Assembly: GCA_946545645.1 (NCBI GenBank)
Contig: CAMNNQ010000200.1
Location: 1-63,660, forward strand
Length of the DNA: 63,660 nucleotides
From: an uncultured Clostridia bacterium
GTDB lineage: Bacteria > Bacillota > Clostridia > Oscillospirales > Ruminococcaceae
Direction of reading: 5' to 3'
Under the pieces are notes generated by a model, which had not been told where the DNA came from, did no database searches, and saw only the letters and a program-made list of their open reading frames with translations. The translations under genes were made by a program, and so were the position numbers. Below, one piece after another: positions 9,905 through 19,303 of the stretch; positions within the stretch are counted from its first letter, which is position 1, and every line of letters starts with the position of its first letter.

Positions 9905-11050
9905 TCATCTGCCGATAAGACAGGCAGCATGATCTCTCGCTTCTTTATCTGCTTCAAGGACATCTCCAAGGCAGTTTATATCTCTTTTATCAAATCTGGT
10001 CAGGACATCTGAAACTATCCTGCCGATATCAAGGAACCCGATCTTTCCCGCAAGGAAAGCTGCAACCGCTTCTTCATTTGCTCCATTGACCATTGCTGGC
10101 ATAGTCCCTCCGAGCTTTATAGCGCTTATACAGGCAGTAAGGCAATCAAAGGTCTCAGTGTCAGGATCAGAGAAGGTCAGGGTCCCGTAATCAGTCAGTG
10201 AAAGACGTTTGGTCGGGCATTCAAGCCTGTCGGGATAAAGCAGTGCATACTGTATTGGAATCTTCATATCCGGAACACCGAGCTGAGCGATAACAGCGCC
10301 GTCATCAAATTCAACAGCTGAATGGATAACGCTCTCACGATGCACAACGATCCTGATCTGTTCGGGAGACACATCAAAAAGTCTTATTGCTTCAATGAAC
10401 TCCAAGCCTTTATTCATAAGTGTAGCAGAATCAACGGTTATTTTTTTGCCCATAGACCAATTAGGATGAGCAAGCGCCTGTTCAACAGTGACATCAGCCA
10501 GGCTTTCTCTGCTGCGGCCAAAGAAAGGTCCGCCGGAAGCCGTCAGGATAATGCTCCTGAGCTGGCTTCGCTTGTTTCCCTGCAAGCATTGAAATATAGC
10601 AGAATGTTCGCTGTCCACAGGATAGATATTGACGCCCTTCTCGGCGGCGGCCCGCATTACAAGCTCTCCGCCCGCAACAAGGGTTTCCTTATTTGCAAGA
10701 GCAATATCTGTCCCACGACTGATAGCAGTAAGTGTCGGTTCAAGCCCTACCATTCCTACTACGCTGTTGAGCATGATATCTACTCCGTCAAGAGAAGCGA
10801 TCTCATTCAGACCATCCATCCCGCAAAGGATTTTTACTCCCGATCCTGAGAGTTCATCTCTGAGAGTCTTGACAGCGCTGCTTGAAAAAATACAGGCGTA
10901 CTCTGCGCCGAATTCCTTGACCTGTGCGGCAAGCAGCTCGGCGTTGGAATACGCCGACAGAGCCTTTATCTTAAATCTATGCTTTTTTGCGACTTCTAAT
11001 GCCTGAGTTCCGATAGAACCGGTAGATCCTAGTATAGAAAGTGTTTTCAT
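9905..11050 (-). CDS. dxr: 1-deoxy-D-xylulose 5-phosphate reductoisomerase
   Basis: Second MEP-pathway step: DXP is rearranged and reduced with NADPH to methylerythritol phosphate. The NADPH-binding motif is GSTGSIGTQAL at the N-terminus. The metal and substrate region includes PVDSEHSAIFQ, SGGPF, and HPNWSMGKKITVDSATLMNKG. Length of about 381 residues is normal. Of two adjacent ATGs, the second (11050) has 5 bases to AGGTG and is preferred. An 85-base gap separates it from cdsA. Confidence 0.96.
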   Translation of the reverse strand: MKTLSILGSTGSIGTQALEVAKKHRFKIKALSAYSNAELLAAQVKEFGAEYACIFSSSAVKTLRDELSGSGVKILCGMDGLNEIASLDGVDIMLNSVVGMVGLEPTLTAISRGTDIALANKETLVAGGELVMRAAAEKGVNIYPVDSEHSAIFQCLQGNKRSQLRSIILTASGGPFFGRSRESLADVTVEQALAHPNWSMGKKITVDSATLMNKGLEFIEAIRLFDVSPEQIRIVVHRESVIHSAVEFDDGAVIAQLGVPDMKIPIQYALLYPDRLECPTKRLSLTDYGTLTFSDPDTETFDCLTACISAIKLGGTMPAMVNGANEEAVAAFLAGKIGFLDIGRIVSDVLTRFDKRDINCLGDVLEADKEARDHAACLIGR

Positions 11051-11135
11051 CATATCACCTGATATCCCTATTTAACGGCTAAAGGGCAGACTGACACCAG
11101 ACGAAAAAGTCTGTTGCCAGCCGCCCCGATCGATC

Positions 11136-11969
11136 TTATTTAAGAAGAGCGCCCTGCTGGAAAAGATAATACATAAAAGGAGCAACAAGCAATACACTGT
11201 CAAAGCGATCCATTACTCCTCCGTGTCCTGGCATTATCTTTCCGTAATCCTTGATACCGACCTGTCTCTTGATCTCAGAGGCAGTAAGATCACCGATAAG
11301 ACCCAGGAGCGCAGCCGTGCATCCTACAATGAAAAGCACAATGTATCTCGGCTCAAAAGTATCTGTTGCAAGATCAAAAAAGAGTGTTACAATCAGCATT
11401 ATAATGCCATTGGACACAACACCGCCGATCAGGCCCTCAACAGTTTTCTTTGGACTTATCTCAGGGCAAAGCTTGTGTTTGCCAAGGAAAGTCCCGGCAA
11501 AATACGCTCCGGAATCAGCAAGCCAGGCTGCACAAAGAGTAATTGTAACCATATATACTCCGCGGCTGCCGGGCACCATGCCCATGAGTATAACAGTATC
11601 AAAAGAATAGGGGATCAATATAGCGATACCCAGCATTAAAAACAAGTTCTTATAGCTGAAAGTCTTGTAATTCTTTAGATAAAACACAAACATCGTCAGG
11701 CAAAGCGCCCCCATAAGGAGCCTGCCGTTGAAGAATGTGAGCCAGCCGTGTTTATGGAAAACATACATGAATGCGTTCAGAAAAGCATAAACACAAGAGG
11801 CAAGAGCCGGTATCGTAAACTGTAAATGATTTGTAGCCCGGAACAGCTCTGCGATCGCCAGAACAGAGATCATACCGATCAGCAGATTAAATACAAATGT
11901 CTCGTGCAGCAGCAGCATAACGATAGCCAAAGATATCGCAACAGCCGAGGAAATGATCCTTTGCTTCAT
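11136..11969 (-). CDS. cdsA: Phosphatidate cytidylyltransferase (CDP-diglyceride synthase)
   Basis: Makes CDP-diacylglycerol from phosphatidate and CTP, the branch point for phospholipids. The 277-residue protein has about seven or eight hydrophobic segments. It carries the CdsA signature near its end: SEIKRQVGIKDYGKIMPGHG followed by GVMDRFDS. It lies 24 bases after uppS, as in most Firmicutes, and shares membrane-lipid logic with uppS and the more distant plsY-gpsA. Confidence 0.95.
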   Translation of the reverse strand: MKQRIISSAVAISLAIVMLLLHETFVFNLLIGMISVLAIAELFRATNHLQFTIPALASCVYAFLNAFMYVFHKHGWLTFFNGRLLMGALCLTMFVFYLKNYKTFSYKNLFLMLGIAILIPYSFDTVILMGMVPGSRGVYMVTITLCAAWLADSGAYFAGTFLGKHKLCPEISPKKTVEGLIGGVVSNGIIMLIVTLFFDLATDTFEPRYIVLFIVGCTAALLGLIGDLTASEIKRQVGIKDYGKIMPGHGGVMDRFDSVLLVAPFMYYLFQQGALLK

Positions 11970-11993
11970 AACGAACTTCCTTTCAATGCAGCA

Positions 11994-12719
11994 TCAAACG
12001 CCGCCAAATCTTCTGTTCCTGGTACGATAAGCAGCAACAGCATCCTCAAGATCTTTCTTGGAAAAGTCTGGCCAGAGGATATTATTAAAATAATACTCTG
12101 CATAAGCCGACTGCCAGATAAGAAAATTTGAAAGCCTTAGTTCACCGCTCGGTCTTATGATAAGATCAACACTCGGAATATCCGGGCCAGTGTAAAGACG
12201 GCTCTGCAAAAGCTCTTCAGAAATATCAGAGGGCTCAAGCTTACCAGCCTTAACATCCTCAGCCAACGATCTCGCAGCGTGTGTGATCTCATCTCTGCCT
12301 CCGTAATTGGCAGCAATGATAAGGTTGAGCTTGGTAAAGTGAGCAGAAATATCTTCCTTCTGCTTCATTTTATCTCTGAGATGTTGAGAAAAACCGCTCC
12401 TGTCACCAATAAATCTTATCCTGACTTCATCTTTAATGAAGCTGTCAAACTCATCGAGATACTTATCAAAGAGATCCATCAGAGCATCGACCTCATCCTG
12501 AGGCCTGCGCCAGTTCTCGGTCGAAAAGGCGTAGTATGTAAGATATTTGATACCAAGAGTCTCAGCGTGTCTGGTAATTGTCTTAAAAGTCTTGGCGCCC
12601 TCGCGATGTCCGAATTTACGAGGGAGCCCGCGTTTTTTTGCCCATCTGCCGTTTCCGTCCATGATAATACCGACATGGACGGGAGGAGGCAGCAGTTCGA
12701 CAGATTTTTTATCAGCCAT
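11994..12719 (-). CDS. uppS: Isoprenyl transferase (undecaprenyl diphosphate synthase)
   Basis: Cis-prenyltransferase building the C55 carrier for peptidoglycan and other envelope polymers from IPP. The catalytic Asp and pyrophosphate site are in HVGIIMDGNGRWAKKRG followed by GHREGAK. Downstream signatures are YAFSTENWRRP, RPSGELRLSNFLIWQ and the aromatic YAEYYF. At 241 residues it has the normal length. It lies 12 bases after frr. Confidence 0.95.
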   Translation of the reverse strand: MADKKSVELLPPPVHVGIIMDGNGRWAKKRGLPRKFGHREGAKTFKTITRHAETLGIKYLTYYAFSTENWRRPQDEVDALMDLFDKYLDEFDSFIKDEVRIRFIGDRSGFSQHLRDKMKQKEDISAHFTKLNLIIAANYGGRDEITHAARSLAEDVKAGKLEPSDISEELLQSRLYTGPDIPSVDLIIRPSGELRLSNFLIWQSAYAEYYFNNILWPDFSKKDLEDAVAAYRTRNRRFGGV

Positions 12720-12731
12720 AATCCGCTCCGA

Positions 12732-13286
12732 TCAGATCGACATGATCTCTTTTTCCTTTTCGGCAACGTGCTCGTCCACCTTCTTAACGAACTTATCCGT
12801 AACCTTCTGGATCTGATCCTCGCCGTCAGCAAGATCATCTTCTGTGATCTCATTGTTTTTCTTCTTAGTCTTGAGTTTTTCAATAGCGTCGCGTCTGATA
12901 GATCTTACAGCTACCTTAGTTTCCTCTCCCTGTTTCTTAACATCCTTAACGATCTTCTTTCTGTCCTCTTCTGTGAGCTGCGGAAAAGTCATTCTGAGAA
13001 CAGTACCGTCGTTCTGAGGATTTATACCGATATCAGAAGCCTGGATAGCTTTTTCAAGCTTAGTGAGCATAGTCTTGTCCCAAGGAGTGATGACCAGGAC
13101 TCTTGCTTCGGATACAGATACCGTTGCAAGCTGGTTAACAGGTGTAGGAGAGCCGTAATAATCAACTCTTACCTTATCAAGAACAGCAGGGTTTGCTCTT
13201 CCTACTCTGATAGACGCAAAATCCGAGAGCATTACATTTATGGACTTTTCCATTTTTACCTTAGCGTTTTCAATTACCTGTTTCAT
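12732..13286 (-). CDS. frr: Ribosome recycling factor
   Basis: Splits post-termination ribosomes together with EF-G. Length 184 residues matches the family (about 185). Conserved features: the N-terminal helix with ASIRVGRANPAVLD, the hinge DYYGSPTPVNQLA, and the C-terminal helix ending DEHVAEKEKEIMSI. It sits 21 bases after pyrH, the near-universal neighbour. Confidence 0.97.
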   Translation of the reverse strand: MKQVIENAKVKMEKSINVMLSDFASIRVGRANPAVLDKVRVDYYGSPTPVNQLATVSVSEARVLVITPWDKTMLTKLEKAIQASDIGINPQNDGTVLRMTFPQLTEEDRKKIVKDVKKQGEETKVAVRSIRRDAIEKLKTKKKNNEITEDDLADGEDQIQKVTDKFVKKVDEHVAEKEKEIMSI

Positions 13287-13307
13287 TTTATTTCATTCCT
13301 TTCAGTA

Positions 13308-14012
13308 TTATTTTACGAGCGTTCCGATCCTGGCGCCCATGCAGGCATCATAGATATTATCCGGCCTAGCGATGTCAAAGACGAGGATCGGGATATTATT
13401 ATCTTTGCACATAGCAGCGGCTGTTGAGTCCATAACGGCAAGGTCCTTAGAAAGGATATCATTAAAGCTCAAGGTCTCAAACTTGACAGCATCGTTATAC
13501 TTGTGCGGATCCTTATTATATACACCGTCTACCATTGTTGCTTTAAAGAAAATATCAGCCTCAATCTCGGCAGCCCTCAGTGCGGCAGCAGTATCTGTCG
13601 AAAAGAACGGATTTCCTGTCCCGCAGCCAAACACACAAACTCTGCCTTTTTCAAAATGTCTCATGGTCTTGTTTCTGATATAAGGCTCAGCGACCTGCGG
13701 CATAGAGATCGCTGTCTGAACTCTTACCTCCAGCCCGCAATGCTCAAGCCCGTCAGCGACCGCAAGAGCATTCATCGCTGTAGCCAGCATACCGATATGG
13801 TCCGCTCTGGTTCTGTCCATATCACCGCTGGAACGACCTCTCCAGAAATTTCCTCCGCCGACTACTATACCGACCTCAACACCGGCATCAACGCATTTTT
13901 TTATGCTTCTGCCGAGAGAAGTTATTACCTCGTAATCGAGACCGGTCTTTTTGTCTCCGGCAAGAGCCTCACCGCTCAGTTTCAGCAGGATACGCTTATA
14001 CTTGGGTTCCAT
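13308..14012 (-). CDS. pyrH: UMP kinase (uridylate kinase)
   Basis: Phosphorylates UMP to UDP with ATP. It belongs to the amino-acid kinase fold: KLSGEALAG at the N-terminus, [12 protein letters not shown] for nucleotide binding, and [12 protein letters not shown] near the UMP site. The length of 234 residues is typical. It is the first gene of the operon that runs to polC, directly behind the promoter at 14070-14098. Confidence 0.96.
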   Translation of the reverse strand: MEPKYKRILLKLSGEALAGDKKTGLDYEVITSLGRSIKKCVDAGVEVGIVVGGGNFWRGRSSGDMDRTRADHIGMLATAMNALAVADGLEHCGLEVRVQTAISMPQVAEPYIRNKTMRHFEKGRVCVFGCGTGNPFFSTDTAAALRAAEIEADIFFKATMVDGVYNKDPHKYNDAVKFETLSFNDILSKDLAVMDSTAAAMCKDNNIPILVFDIARPDNIYDACMGARIGTLVK

Positions 14013-14069
14013 TTTATACCACTCCTTGTACCAATATTTGTAATCGAATACATTATAATTCCAATATAC

Positions 14070-14098
14070 AGTATACTATATTTCAGAACAAATGTAAA
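14070..14098 (-). promoter_or_regulatory. Sigma-A promoter of the pyrH-polC operon
   Basis: Minus strand TTTACA (14093-14098), 17-base spacer, TATACT (14070-14075). The spacer ends in GAAATATAG, shared with the pgi promoter. Gaps between the downstream genes up to polC are 85 bases or less, and I see no clear terminator within them. Confidence 0.75.
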
Positions 14099-14110
14099 GA
14101 GGTTACAGCA

Positions 14111-14146
14111 AAAAAATTCGGAGCTTCCTTAAAGCGAAGCTCCGAA
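14111..14146 (-). terminator. Intrinsic terminator after yjbQ
   Basis: Inverted repeat CGGAGCTTC (14119-14127) and GAAGCTCCG (14136-14144), a perfect 9 bp stem with an 8-base loop. On the minus strand it is followed by a run of U interrupted only by one A-U step. It separates the yjbQ end from the pyrH promoter. Confidence 0.88.
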
Positions 14147-14150
14147 AAAG

Positions 14151-14546
14151 TCAGCCTTTGAGCAATTTGATATAAAATGTTCTGGAACGAGGGCCGTCAA
14201 ATTCCGTAAAATATATTCCCTGCCATGTTCCGAGGACAGGCCTTCCGTCCGAAATAATAACAGTAACCGAGGATCCGATACAACTTGCCTTAAGATGGGC
14301 AGCACTGTTCCCTTCACAATGTTTGAACTGTGGTCTGTCAGGATAAGTCTTGTCGAGGGCATAAAGCAGATCCGTCACAACATCCGGGTCAGCGTTCTCA
14401 TTAATGGTTATGCCGGCGGTAGTATGCGGACAATATACAACAGCAATGCCTTCTGTCATGCCGGATTCAATAAGAGCCTGTCTGAGATAGCTCGTTATAT
14501 TGTAGAATCCCTCTCTCTGAGTGCTGATAGTGTGTTTGTAAAGCAT
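14151..14546 (-). CDS. YjbQ / UPF0047 family protein
   Basis: Small beta-rich protein of the YjbQ family. The family is annotated as secondary thiamine-phosphate synthase because some members show weak activity that can replace ThiE; its true role is uncertain. The conserved metal-site signature is seen in VVYCPHTTAGITINENADPDV, HLKASCIGSS and GTWQGIYFTEFDGPR. Length 131 is normal (about 130-140). It is the last gene of the cluster containing gpsA-plsY-der, 20 bases after gpsA, and ends at a strong terminator. Confidence 0.88.
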   Translation of the reverse strand: MLYKHTISTQREGFYNITSYLRQALIESGMTEGIAVVYCPHTTAGITINENADPDVVTDLLYALDKTYPDRPQFKHCEGNSAAHLKASCIGSSVTVIISDGRPVLGTWQGIYFTEFDGPRSRTFYIKLLKG

Positions 14547-14566
14547 ATAGACACCTCTTACATCTG

Positions 14567-15583
14567 TCAGAAACTGTTGCGGATAAGGAAATCCGTTTCA
14601 GTCTCGTTTTTTGTTGGCCTTCCCATGAGGGTCTTAAGCGCTTCAGCAGGCTGTACTCCTTCAAACAGCAGTTTATAGAGCTGTTCGGTTATCGGCAGCT
14701 CAACTCCGAGTTTCTTGCTCAGGGCATAAGCATTCTCCGTGCAGACATATCCCTCAACTGTTCCGACCTGCTCAACTGCCTCCGCCGGATCAACACCCTT
14801 TCCGATAAGGATCCCGGCACGTCTGTTACGGCTGTGCATTGAGCAGCAGGTCACGATAAGATCGCCAATACCGCTGAGGCCGGAAAAGGTCTCAGACCGG
14901 GCGCCCATAGCCAGGCCAAGAGTCCTGATCTCCTTTATACCACGCGTCATAAGCGCAGCCTTAGTGTTGTCGCCCATTCCAAGGCCGTCGATAACACCGG
15001 CCGCAAGAGCAATAACATTTTTCAGAGAACCGCCGATCTCGCAGCCTATAACATCGTCGTTAACATATACTCTGAAAGTCGAGTTGGAAAGAATATCCTG
15101 GACATAGTTGGAAGCCTCGGTATTATCTGAAGCAACGACTACTGTTGTCGGGATACCTCTGGCAAGCTCCTCAGCATGGCTTGGACCTGTAAGAACGGCG
15201 ATCGTATTCTTCGGGAACACCTCACGCATAACGACACTCATAGTTTTAAGTGTTCCGTTCTCTAATCCCTTTGCAGTATTTACGATTATGGAATCCTCAG
15301 AAACAAACGGCGCAGCCTCCTCGCAGACACTTCTTATAAACGAGGTCGGGATACCGACGATCACCAGCTTTTTGCCCTTTACACAGGAGATATCTGTAGT
15401 AAGCTCAACATCTTTAGGTATCTTGACACCCGGAAGCTTGGCTTTAAGGCTCCCTGTTCTCATTATCGTGTCGATCTCGTCCCGGAATTTAGACCAAACC
15501 ACAACATTATGTCCGGCCCTGCGGCACATAATGGCCAGAGCAAGCCCAAAACCACCGGATCCGAGAATTGCTATATCAGCCAT
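14567..15583 (-). CDS. gpsA: Glycerol-3-phosphate dehydrogenase (NAD(P)+)
   Basis: Reduces dihydroxyacetone phosphate to sn-glycerol 3-phosphate for phospholipid synthesis. It has an N-terminal Rossmann motif GSGGFGLALA, the family motif GPSHAEELARGIPTTVVVA, and the catalytic Lys region GSLKNVIALAAG. The length of 338 residues is normal. It overlaps the end of plsY by 8 bases, so the two are probably translationally coupled. They catalyse consecutive steps: GpsA makes the acyl acceptor used by PlsY. Confidence 0.96.
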   Translation of the reverse strand: MADIAILGSGGFGLALAIMCRRAGHNVVVWSKFRDEIDTIMRTGSLKAKLPGVKIPKDVELTTDISCVKGKKLVIVGIPTSFIRSVCEEAAPFVSEDSIIVNTAKGLENGTLKTMSVVMREVFPKNTIAVLTGPSHAEELARGIPTTVVVASDNTEASNYVQDILSNSTFRVYVNDDVIGCEIGGSLKNVIALAAGVIDGLGMGDNTKAALMTRGIKEIRTLGLAMGARSETFSGLSGIGDLIVTCCSMHSRNRRAGILIGKGVDPAEAVEQVGTVEGYVCTENAYALSKKLGVELPITEQLYKLLFEGVQPAEALKTLMGRPTKNETETDFLIRNSF

Positions 15584-16259
15584 TTACATCATCCTCCTTT
15601 TTCTTTTGCTTGGAGCCAAACTTATTTTCAGTTCCTTCAATTAGTCTCTTTATATTCGGCCTGTGAAGATAGATGATAAGGAGACAGATCAAAAGTGCCA
15701 TCAGAGTATTCGGCAGGACAGCATAACCATCGTCATAAGCAAACTTTTGCAGAATAAATGTAAATGTCGGATAGGCGACAGCAGCACAGATCGAGCCTAC
15801 CGAGACATATTTTGTAACCGCAACGAGAAGAGCAAAAACGCATATCGAGAGCAGACAGGTCAGCGGGTCGATAGCCAGCAGAGTCGTTGCTGCAAGCAGG
15901 ACTCCTTTGCCGCCGTGAAATCCGTAAAATACCGGGAAGCAATGCCCAAGCATCACGGCGAGTCCAGCAACATACCCGATAAATCTTGGGTCACCGAAAA
16001 ATTCGACTCCGATGACTTGATGAACTATGACTCGGCAAACAACAACAGCGATAACGCCCTTTGCCAGATCACAAAGCAGCGTAGCCAGTGCCGGCCCTTT
16101 ACCGTATACTCTGAGGACATTGGTCAGGCCGGCATTTTTACTGCCATATTCTCTTATATCCTGTCCTTTCCAGAGACGGCATACGATTATAGCCGAATTT
16201 AAGCTGCCAAATAGATATGAAAAAACCACGGTAAACAGTATACTGAGAAATTCTTTCAA
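15576..16259 (-). CDS. plsY: Glycerol-3-phosphate acyltransferase PlsY
   Basis: Membrane enzyme that acylates glycerol 3-phosphate from acyl-phosphate. It has five or more hydrophobic segments and the PlsY motifs GSLNSAIIVCR, IREYGSKNAGLTNVLR and a GGKGVLLAATTLLAI segment. The 227 residues include a charged C-terminal tail rich in Lys. It overlaps gpsA and follows der by 16 bases; this der-plsY-gpsA order is common in clostridia. Confidence 0.95.
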   Translation of the reverse strand: MKEFLSILFTVVFSYLFGSLNSAIIVCRLWKGQDIREYGSKNAGLTNVLRVYGKGPALATLLCDLAKGVIAVVVCRVIVHQVIGVEFFGDPRFIGYVAGLAVMLGHCFPVFYGFHGGKGVLLAATTLLAIDPLTCLLSICVFALLVAVTKYVSVGSICAAVAYPTFTFILQKFAYDDGYAVLPNTLMALLICLLIIYLHRPNIKRLIEGTENKFGSKQKKKEDDVNG

Positions 16260-16275
16260 AACGCTCTCTCCTCGA

Positions 16276-17613
16276 TCAAGATTTTACATCGTCCCTGTCC
16301 CGCTCGCGGACTTTGATTACGATTGGAGTCGCATCAAGCGAAAAGGTCTCTCTTATCTGATTTTCAATATATCTCTGATATGAGAAATGGAATAGTTCAG
16401 CGCGGTTAACAAAAGCAATAAATGTCGGTGGCTTGGTAGAGGCCTGGGTCATATAATAAATCTTCAGCCTTCTGCCCTTATCTGAAGGAGGCTGAACCCT
16501 CGAGGTCGCATAAGCCAGTACATCATTTAGTCTTCCTGTCGGGATACGGACTGCGTTCTGAGCCGCAACATAGTTTACAGTCTCAAACAGTTTATCTAGC
16601 CTGAGCCCGGTCTTTGCAGAAACAAAAACAAAGGGAACATAGCTCATAAAGCTGAAATCGTCCTCCAACTTCTTCCGGAACTCATCCATCGTATTTGTCT
16701 CCTTCTCGATGGCATCCCATTTATTTACTGCTACTACACAAGCCTTGCCTTTCTCATGTGCATAGCCTGCAACTTTAGAATCCTGTTCCGTGAAGCCGAC
16801 CTCGGCATCAATAACGATAACAGCTACATCAGCCCGGTCAACGGCCATATACGACCTCAGAACACTGTATTTTTCCACAGCATCGAGGACCTTGCTTTTC
16901 CGTCTTATCCCGGCGGTATCAATTAGAACGAATTTGCCCTGCGGGATCTCGACAAACGTGTCAGTTGCATCTCTTGTTGTGCCTGCAATATCAGAAACAA
17001 TGACTCTCTCCTCACCACAGATCTTATTTATCAGCGAGGATTTTCCGACATTCGGCTTCCCTATTACAGCGACCTTAATGACATCCTCGCCATAATCTTC
17101 CTCATTTTCTTCCGGGAGTTCCTTCAGCACCTCATCAAGAAGGTCGCCTGTTCCGTGCCCATGAACAGATGAGACTGCGATAGGCTCGCCAAGCCCCAGA
17201 TTATAGAATTCATAGAATTCCATTGGCGGCTCCCCGACAGCATCGCACTTGTTCACACAAAGCACCACTGGCTTGCCGGATTTCTGAAGCATTGAAGCAA
17301 CATCCATATCGCTGGCTGTTACTCCCGACCTGATATCTGTGACAAATATGATAACATCGGCTCTGGTTATCGCCAACTCAGCCTGGCGTCTCATCTGAGA
17401 GAGAATCACATCATCTGAATCAGGCTCGATGCCGCCGGTATCGACGAGCATGAACTCATGCCCCAGCCACTCACACTTTGAGTAGATCCTGTCTCTTGTA
17501 ACACCCGGTGTATCCTCGACTATCGAGAGCTTCTGACCGATAAGTTTATTGAAAAGTGTACTTTTCCCGACATTCGGTCTGCCGACGACAGCAACTATCG
17601 GTAATGACATCAT
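16276..17613 (-). CDS. der: Ribosome biogenesis GTPase Der (EngA)
   Basis: Essential GTPase with two tandem G domains, needed for 50S subunit maturation. First domain: GRPNVGKST, DTGGIE, NKCD. Second domain: GKPNVGKSS, DTAGIRR, NKWD. A C-terminal KH-like domain follows from about residue 350. The length of 445 residues is usual. The start has two adjacent ATGs behind AAGGAG. It sits 14 bases after the DUF512 gene. Confidence 0.97.
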   Translation of the reverse strand: MMSLPIVAVVGRPNVGKSTLFNKLIGQKLSIVEDTPGVTRDRIYSKCEWLGHEFMLVDTGGIEPDSDDVILSQMRRQAELAITRADVIIFVTDIRSGVTASDMDVASMLQKSGKPVVLCVNKCDAVGEPPMEFYEFYNLGLGEPIAVSSVHGHGTGDLLDEVLKELPEENEEDYGEDVIKVAVIGKPNVGKSSLINKICGEERVIVSDIAGTTRDATDTFVEIPQGKFVLIDTAGIRRKSKVLDAVEKYSVLRSYMAVDRADVAVIVIDAEVGFTEQDSKVAGYAHEKGKACVVAVNKWDAIEKETNTMDEFRKKLEDDFSFMSYVPFVFVSAKTGLRLDKLFETVNYVAAQNAVRIPTGRLNDVLAYATSRVQPPSDKGRRLKIYYMTQASTKPPTFIAFVNRAELFHFSYQRYIENQIRETFSLDATPIVIKVRERDRDDVKS

Positions 17614-17627
17614 CTCATCTCCTTACT

Positions 17628-18926
17628 TTATATACCCAAGATGGCATCAAGATACTCGAAGCCGTCGTTCCTTGATGCTCTGACACTGATGCTCAGCTCC
17701 CGCTCAACGTCATCAACTGACAGATCGTCCAGAAAGATCGGTTCATCCGCCTTCAGCATGACCTTCGGGATCAGCAGCTCATCTCCGAGTTCCCTTCCCC
17801 GAAGCTGATCTATTAGGTCTCCTCCTGTAACGAGCCCGGCAACTGTTATCGTCTCTCCAAAGAATCTGTTGACTATGCCGACTACATTGATCCTGATCTG
17901 CGGCAGTTTTTTCATTATCTTTTCCGCAAGCATCTTATGAAAGGCCTCCGCAGCAGTACCTGTTGCAAGAGTTACGGTCCTTTCGGGAAGATCTGTCTCA
18001 CAATCCTCAAGAGCCTGTTCGACTTCATCATAAAGTGAGCGCAGTAGGCCGACGCCGTTCTCATATTGCGGATAGTCCTCATAGAACTCTGTAGGCGGAA
18101 GCTCTCTCCCGGCAAGCAGATAAAACTCGTCAGCAGGATAGCACATCCGTGTATCCCATTTTTCGAGACATTCTGCGGCTTTGCGCTCTATGATATCTAT
18201 AACATTTCCGGCTTCTCCCGGAGTAAAAGGGCGCAAAGGAAAAAGCCCGTCCCTGAATTTTGTAACTCCTACAGGAACAACTGCAACAGACTGAATATTC
18301 GGCATAAGCGCCGAAAGATCGTCGAGTGTTTTTTGAAGATGATCTCCGTCATTTATTTCCGGGCAGCAAACTATCTGACAGTTCATCATCAGCCCGCTGT
18401 CGGCCATAGTTTTAAGATATTTCAGTTTTTCCCCGGCAAATCGGTTATGCATCATCATACATCTGAGTTCCGGATCAGTAGTATGGACAGAAACATTTAT
18501 ATTCAGCCTCATCTCGCAGATACGGTCTATATCCTTATCAGTGAGATTAGTAAGGGTAACATAGTTCCCTTGCAGAAAAGAGAGCCTGGCATCATCATCC
18601 TTGAAATAGAGTGTCTCTCTCATGCCCTTAGGCATCTGGTCAATAAAGCAGAAAATACACTTATTTGAGCAAGAACGCTTGCTGTCCATAAGGAACGATT
18701 CAAATTCCAGACCAAGATCGTCAAATTCTGATTTCAGAACGATCTTTTCGATCTTTTCGCTGCCTCGCTGATATACAAGGCAAAGCCTGTCCTCAGCACA
18801 GTAGAACATATAATCCAGCACATCGTTGATCTCGTGACCATTAACACTTATGAGCACATCTCCGACATTCAGGCCGTTCCTGAATGCAGGACTGCCGTGG
18901 ACGACCCCGGTAACGACTGCCGACAT
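17628..18926 (-). CDS. DUF512 family PDZ and radical-SAM-like protein
   Basis: Family of unknown function, widespread in Clostridia and often beside der, as here. An N-terminal PDZ-like domain (GSPAFRNGLNVGDVLISVNG) is followed by a Cys cluster in CSNKCIFCFIDQMPKGMR and a radical SAM-like barrel, and the DUF512 region occupies the C-terminal half. The CxxxCxxC spacing suggests an iron-sulphur cluster. I took ATG 18926 (MSAVVTGV), 5-6 bases from a strong GGAGGTGG; the open frame runs 17 codons further upstream without such a site. A role in translation or ribosome assembly is only inferred from the neighbour. Confidence 0.85.
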   Translation of the reverse strand: MSAVVTGVVHGSPAFRNGLNVGDVLISVNGHEINDVLDYMFYCAEDRLCLVYQRGSEKIEKIVLKSEFDDLGLEFESFLMDSKRSCSNKCIFCFIDQMPKGMRETLYFKDDDARLSFLQGNYVTLTNLTDKDIDRICEMRLNINVSVHTTDPELRCMMMHNRFAGEKLKYLKTMADSGLMMNCQIVCCPEINDGDHLQKTLDDLSALMPNIQSVAVVPVGVTKFRDGLFPLRPFTPGEAGNVIDIIERKAAECLEKWDTRMCYPADEFYLLAGRELPPTEFYEDYPQYENGVGLLRSLYDEVEQALEDCETDLPERTVTLATGTAAEAFHKMLAEKIMKKLPQIRINVVGIVNRFFGETITVAGLVTGGDLIDQLRGRELGDELLIPKVMLKADEPIFLDDLSVDDVERELSISVRASRNDGFEYLDAILGI

Positions 18927-18958
18927 ATATCCCACCTCCGGTAAAAATAGCATATCAC

Positions 18959-19013
18959 AAAAAAGGCAGAGAAGCAAAGAACTGATCTTACAATTAGTTC
19001 TCTATTCCCTGCC
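18959..19013 (-). terminator. Probable terminator after rpmF
   Basis: On the minus strand GGCAG (bases 19013-19009) can pair with CTGCC next to six U residues. An inner pair AGAGAACT / AGTTCT strengthens the fold. A short GCAGGC/GCCTGC hairpin lies nearer the rpmF stop (around 19032-19046). No clear consensus promoter follows before the DUF512 gene, so read-through into DUF512-der is plausible. Confidence 0.55.
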
Positions 19014-19067
19014 CTGAGTTCGCAGCAGTAATGCAGGCAAAGCCTGCGTCTGCATCGGCGCGAAGGA

Positions 19068-19250
19068 TCAAGCTTCCTTCTTGATAACCTCTACGCCCTT
19101 GTAATATCCGCAATTCTTGCAAACCTTGTGCGGAGCGGTAAGTTCGCCGCAGTTAGAGCATCTGCTGAGTGCAGGAGCTTCGAGCTTCCAAACAGCCGAA
19201 CGTCTCTTGTCTCTTCTTGCTTTGGAGACCTTTCTCTTTGGTACTGCCAT
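19068..19250 (-). CDS. rpmF: 50S ribosomal protein L32
   Basis: Large-subunit ribosomal protein of 60 residues. It has the hallmark N-terminus AVPKRKVSKARRDKRR and a zinc-binding form with CSNCGE and CKNCGYYKG. All four Cys are present, so this is the C+ zinc-dependent paralogue. The gene follows yceD by 53 bases, the conserved pairing. Confidence 0.97.
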   Translation of the reverse strand: MAVPKRKVSKARRDKRRSAVWKLEAPALSRCSNCGELTAPHKVCKNCGYYKGVEVIKKEA

Positions 19251-19303
19251 TTTGGCACCTCCTCTTTCGAAAATAGATCGCTGCTTAAACGCTGCACAAT
19301 GCG

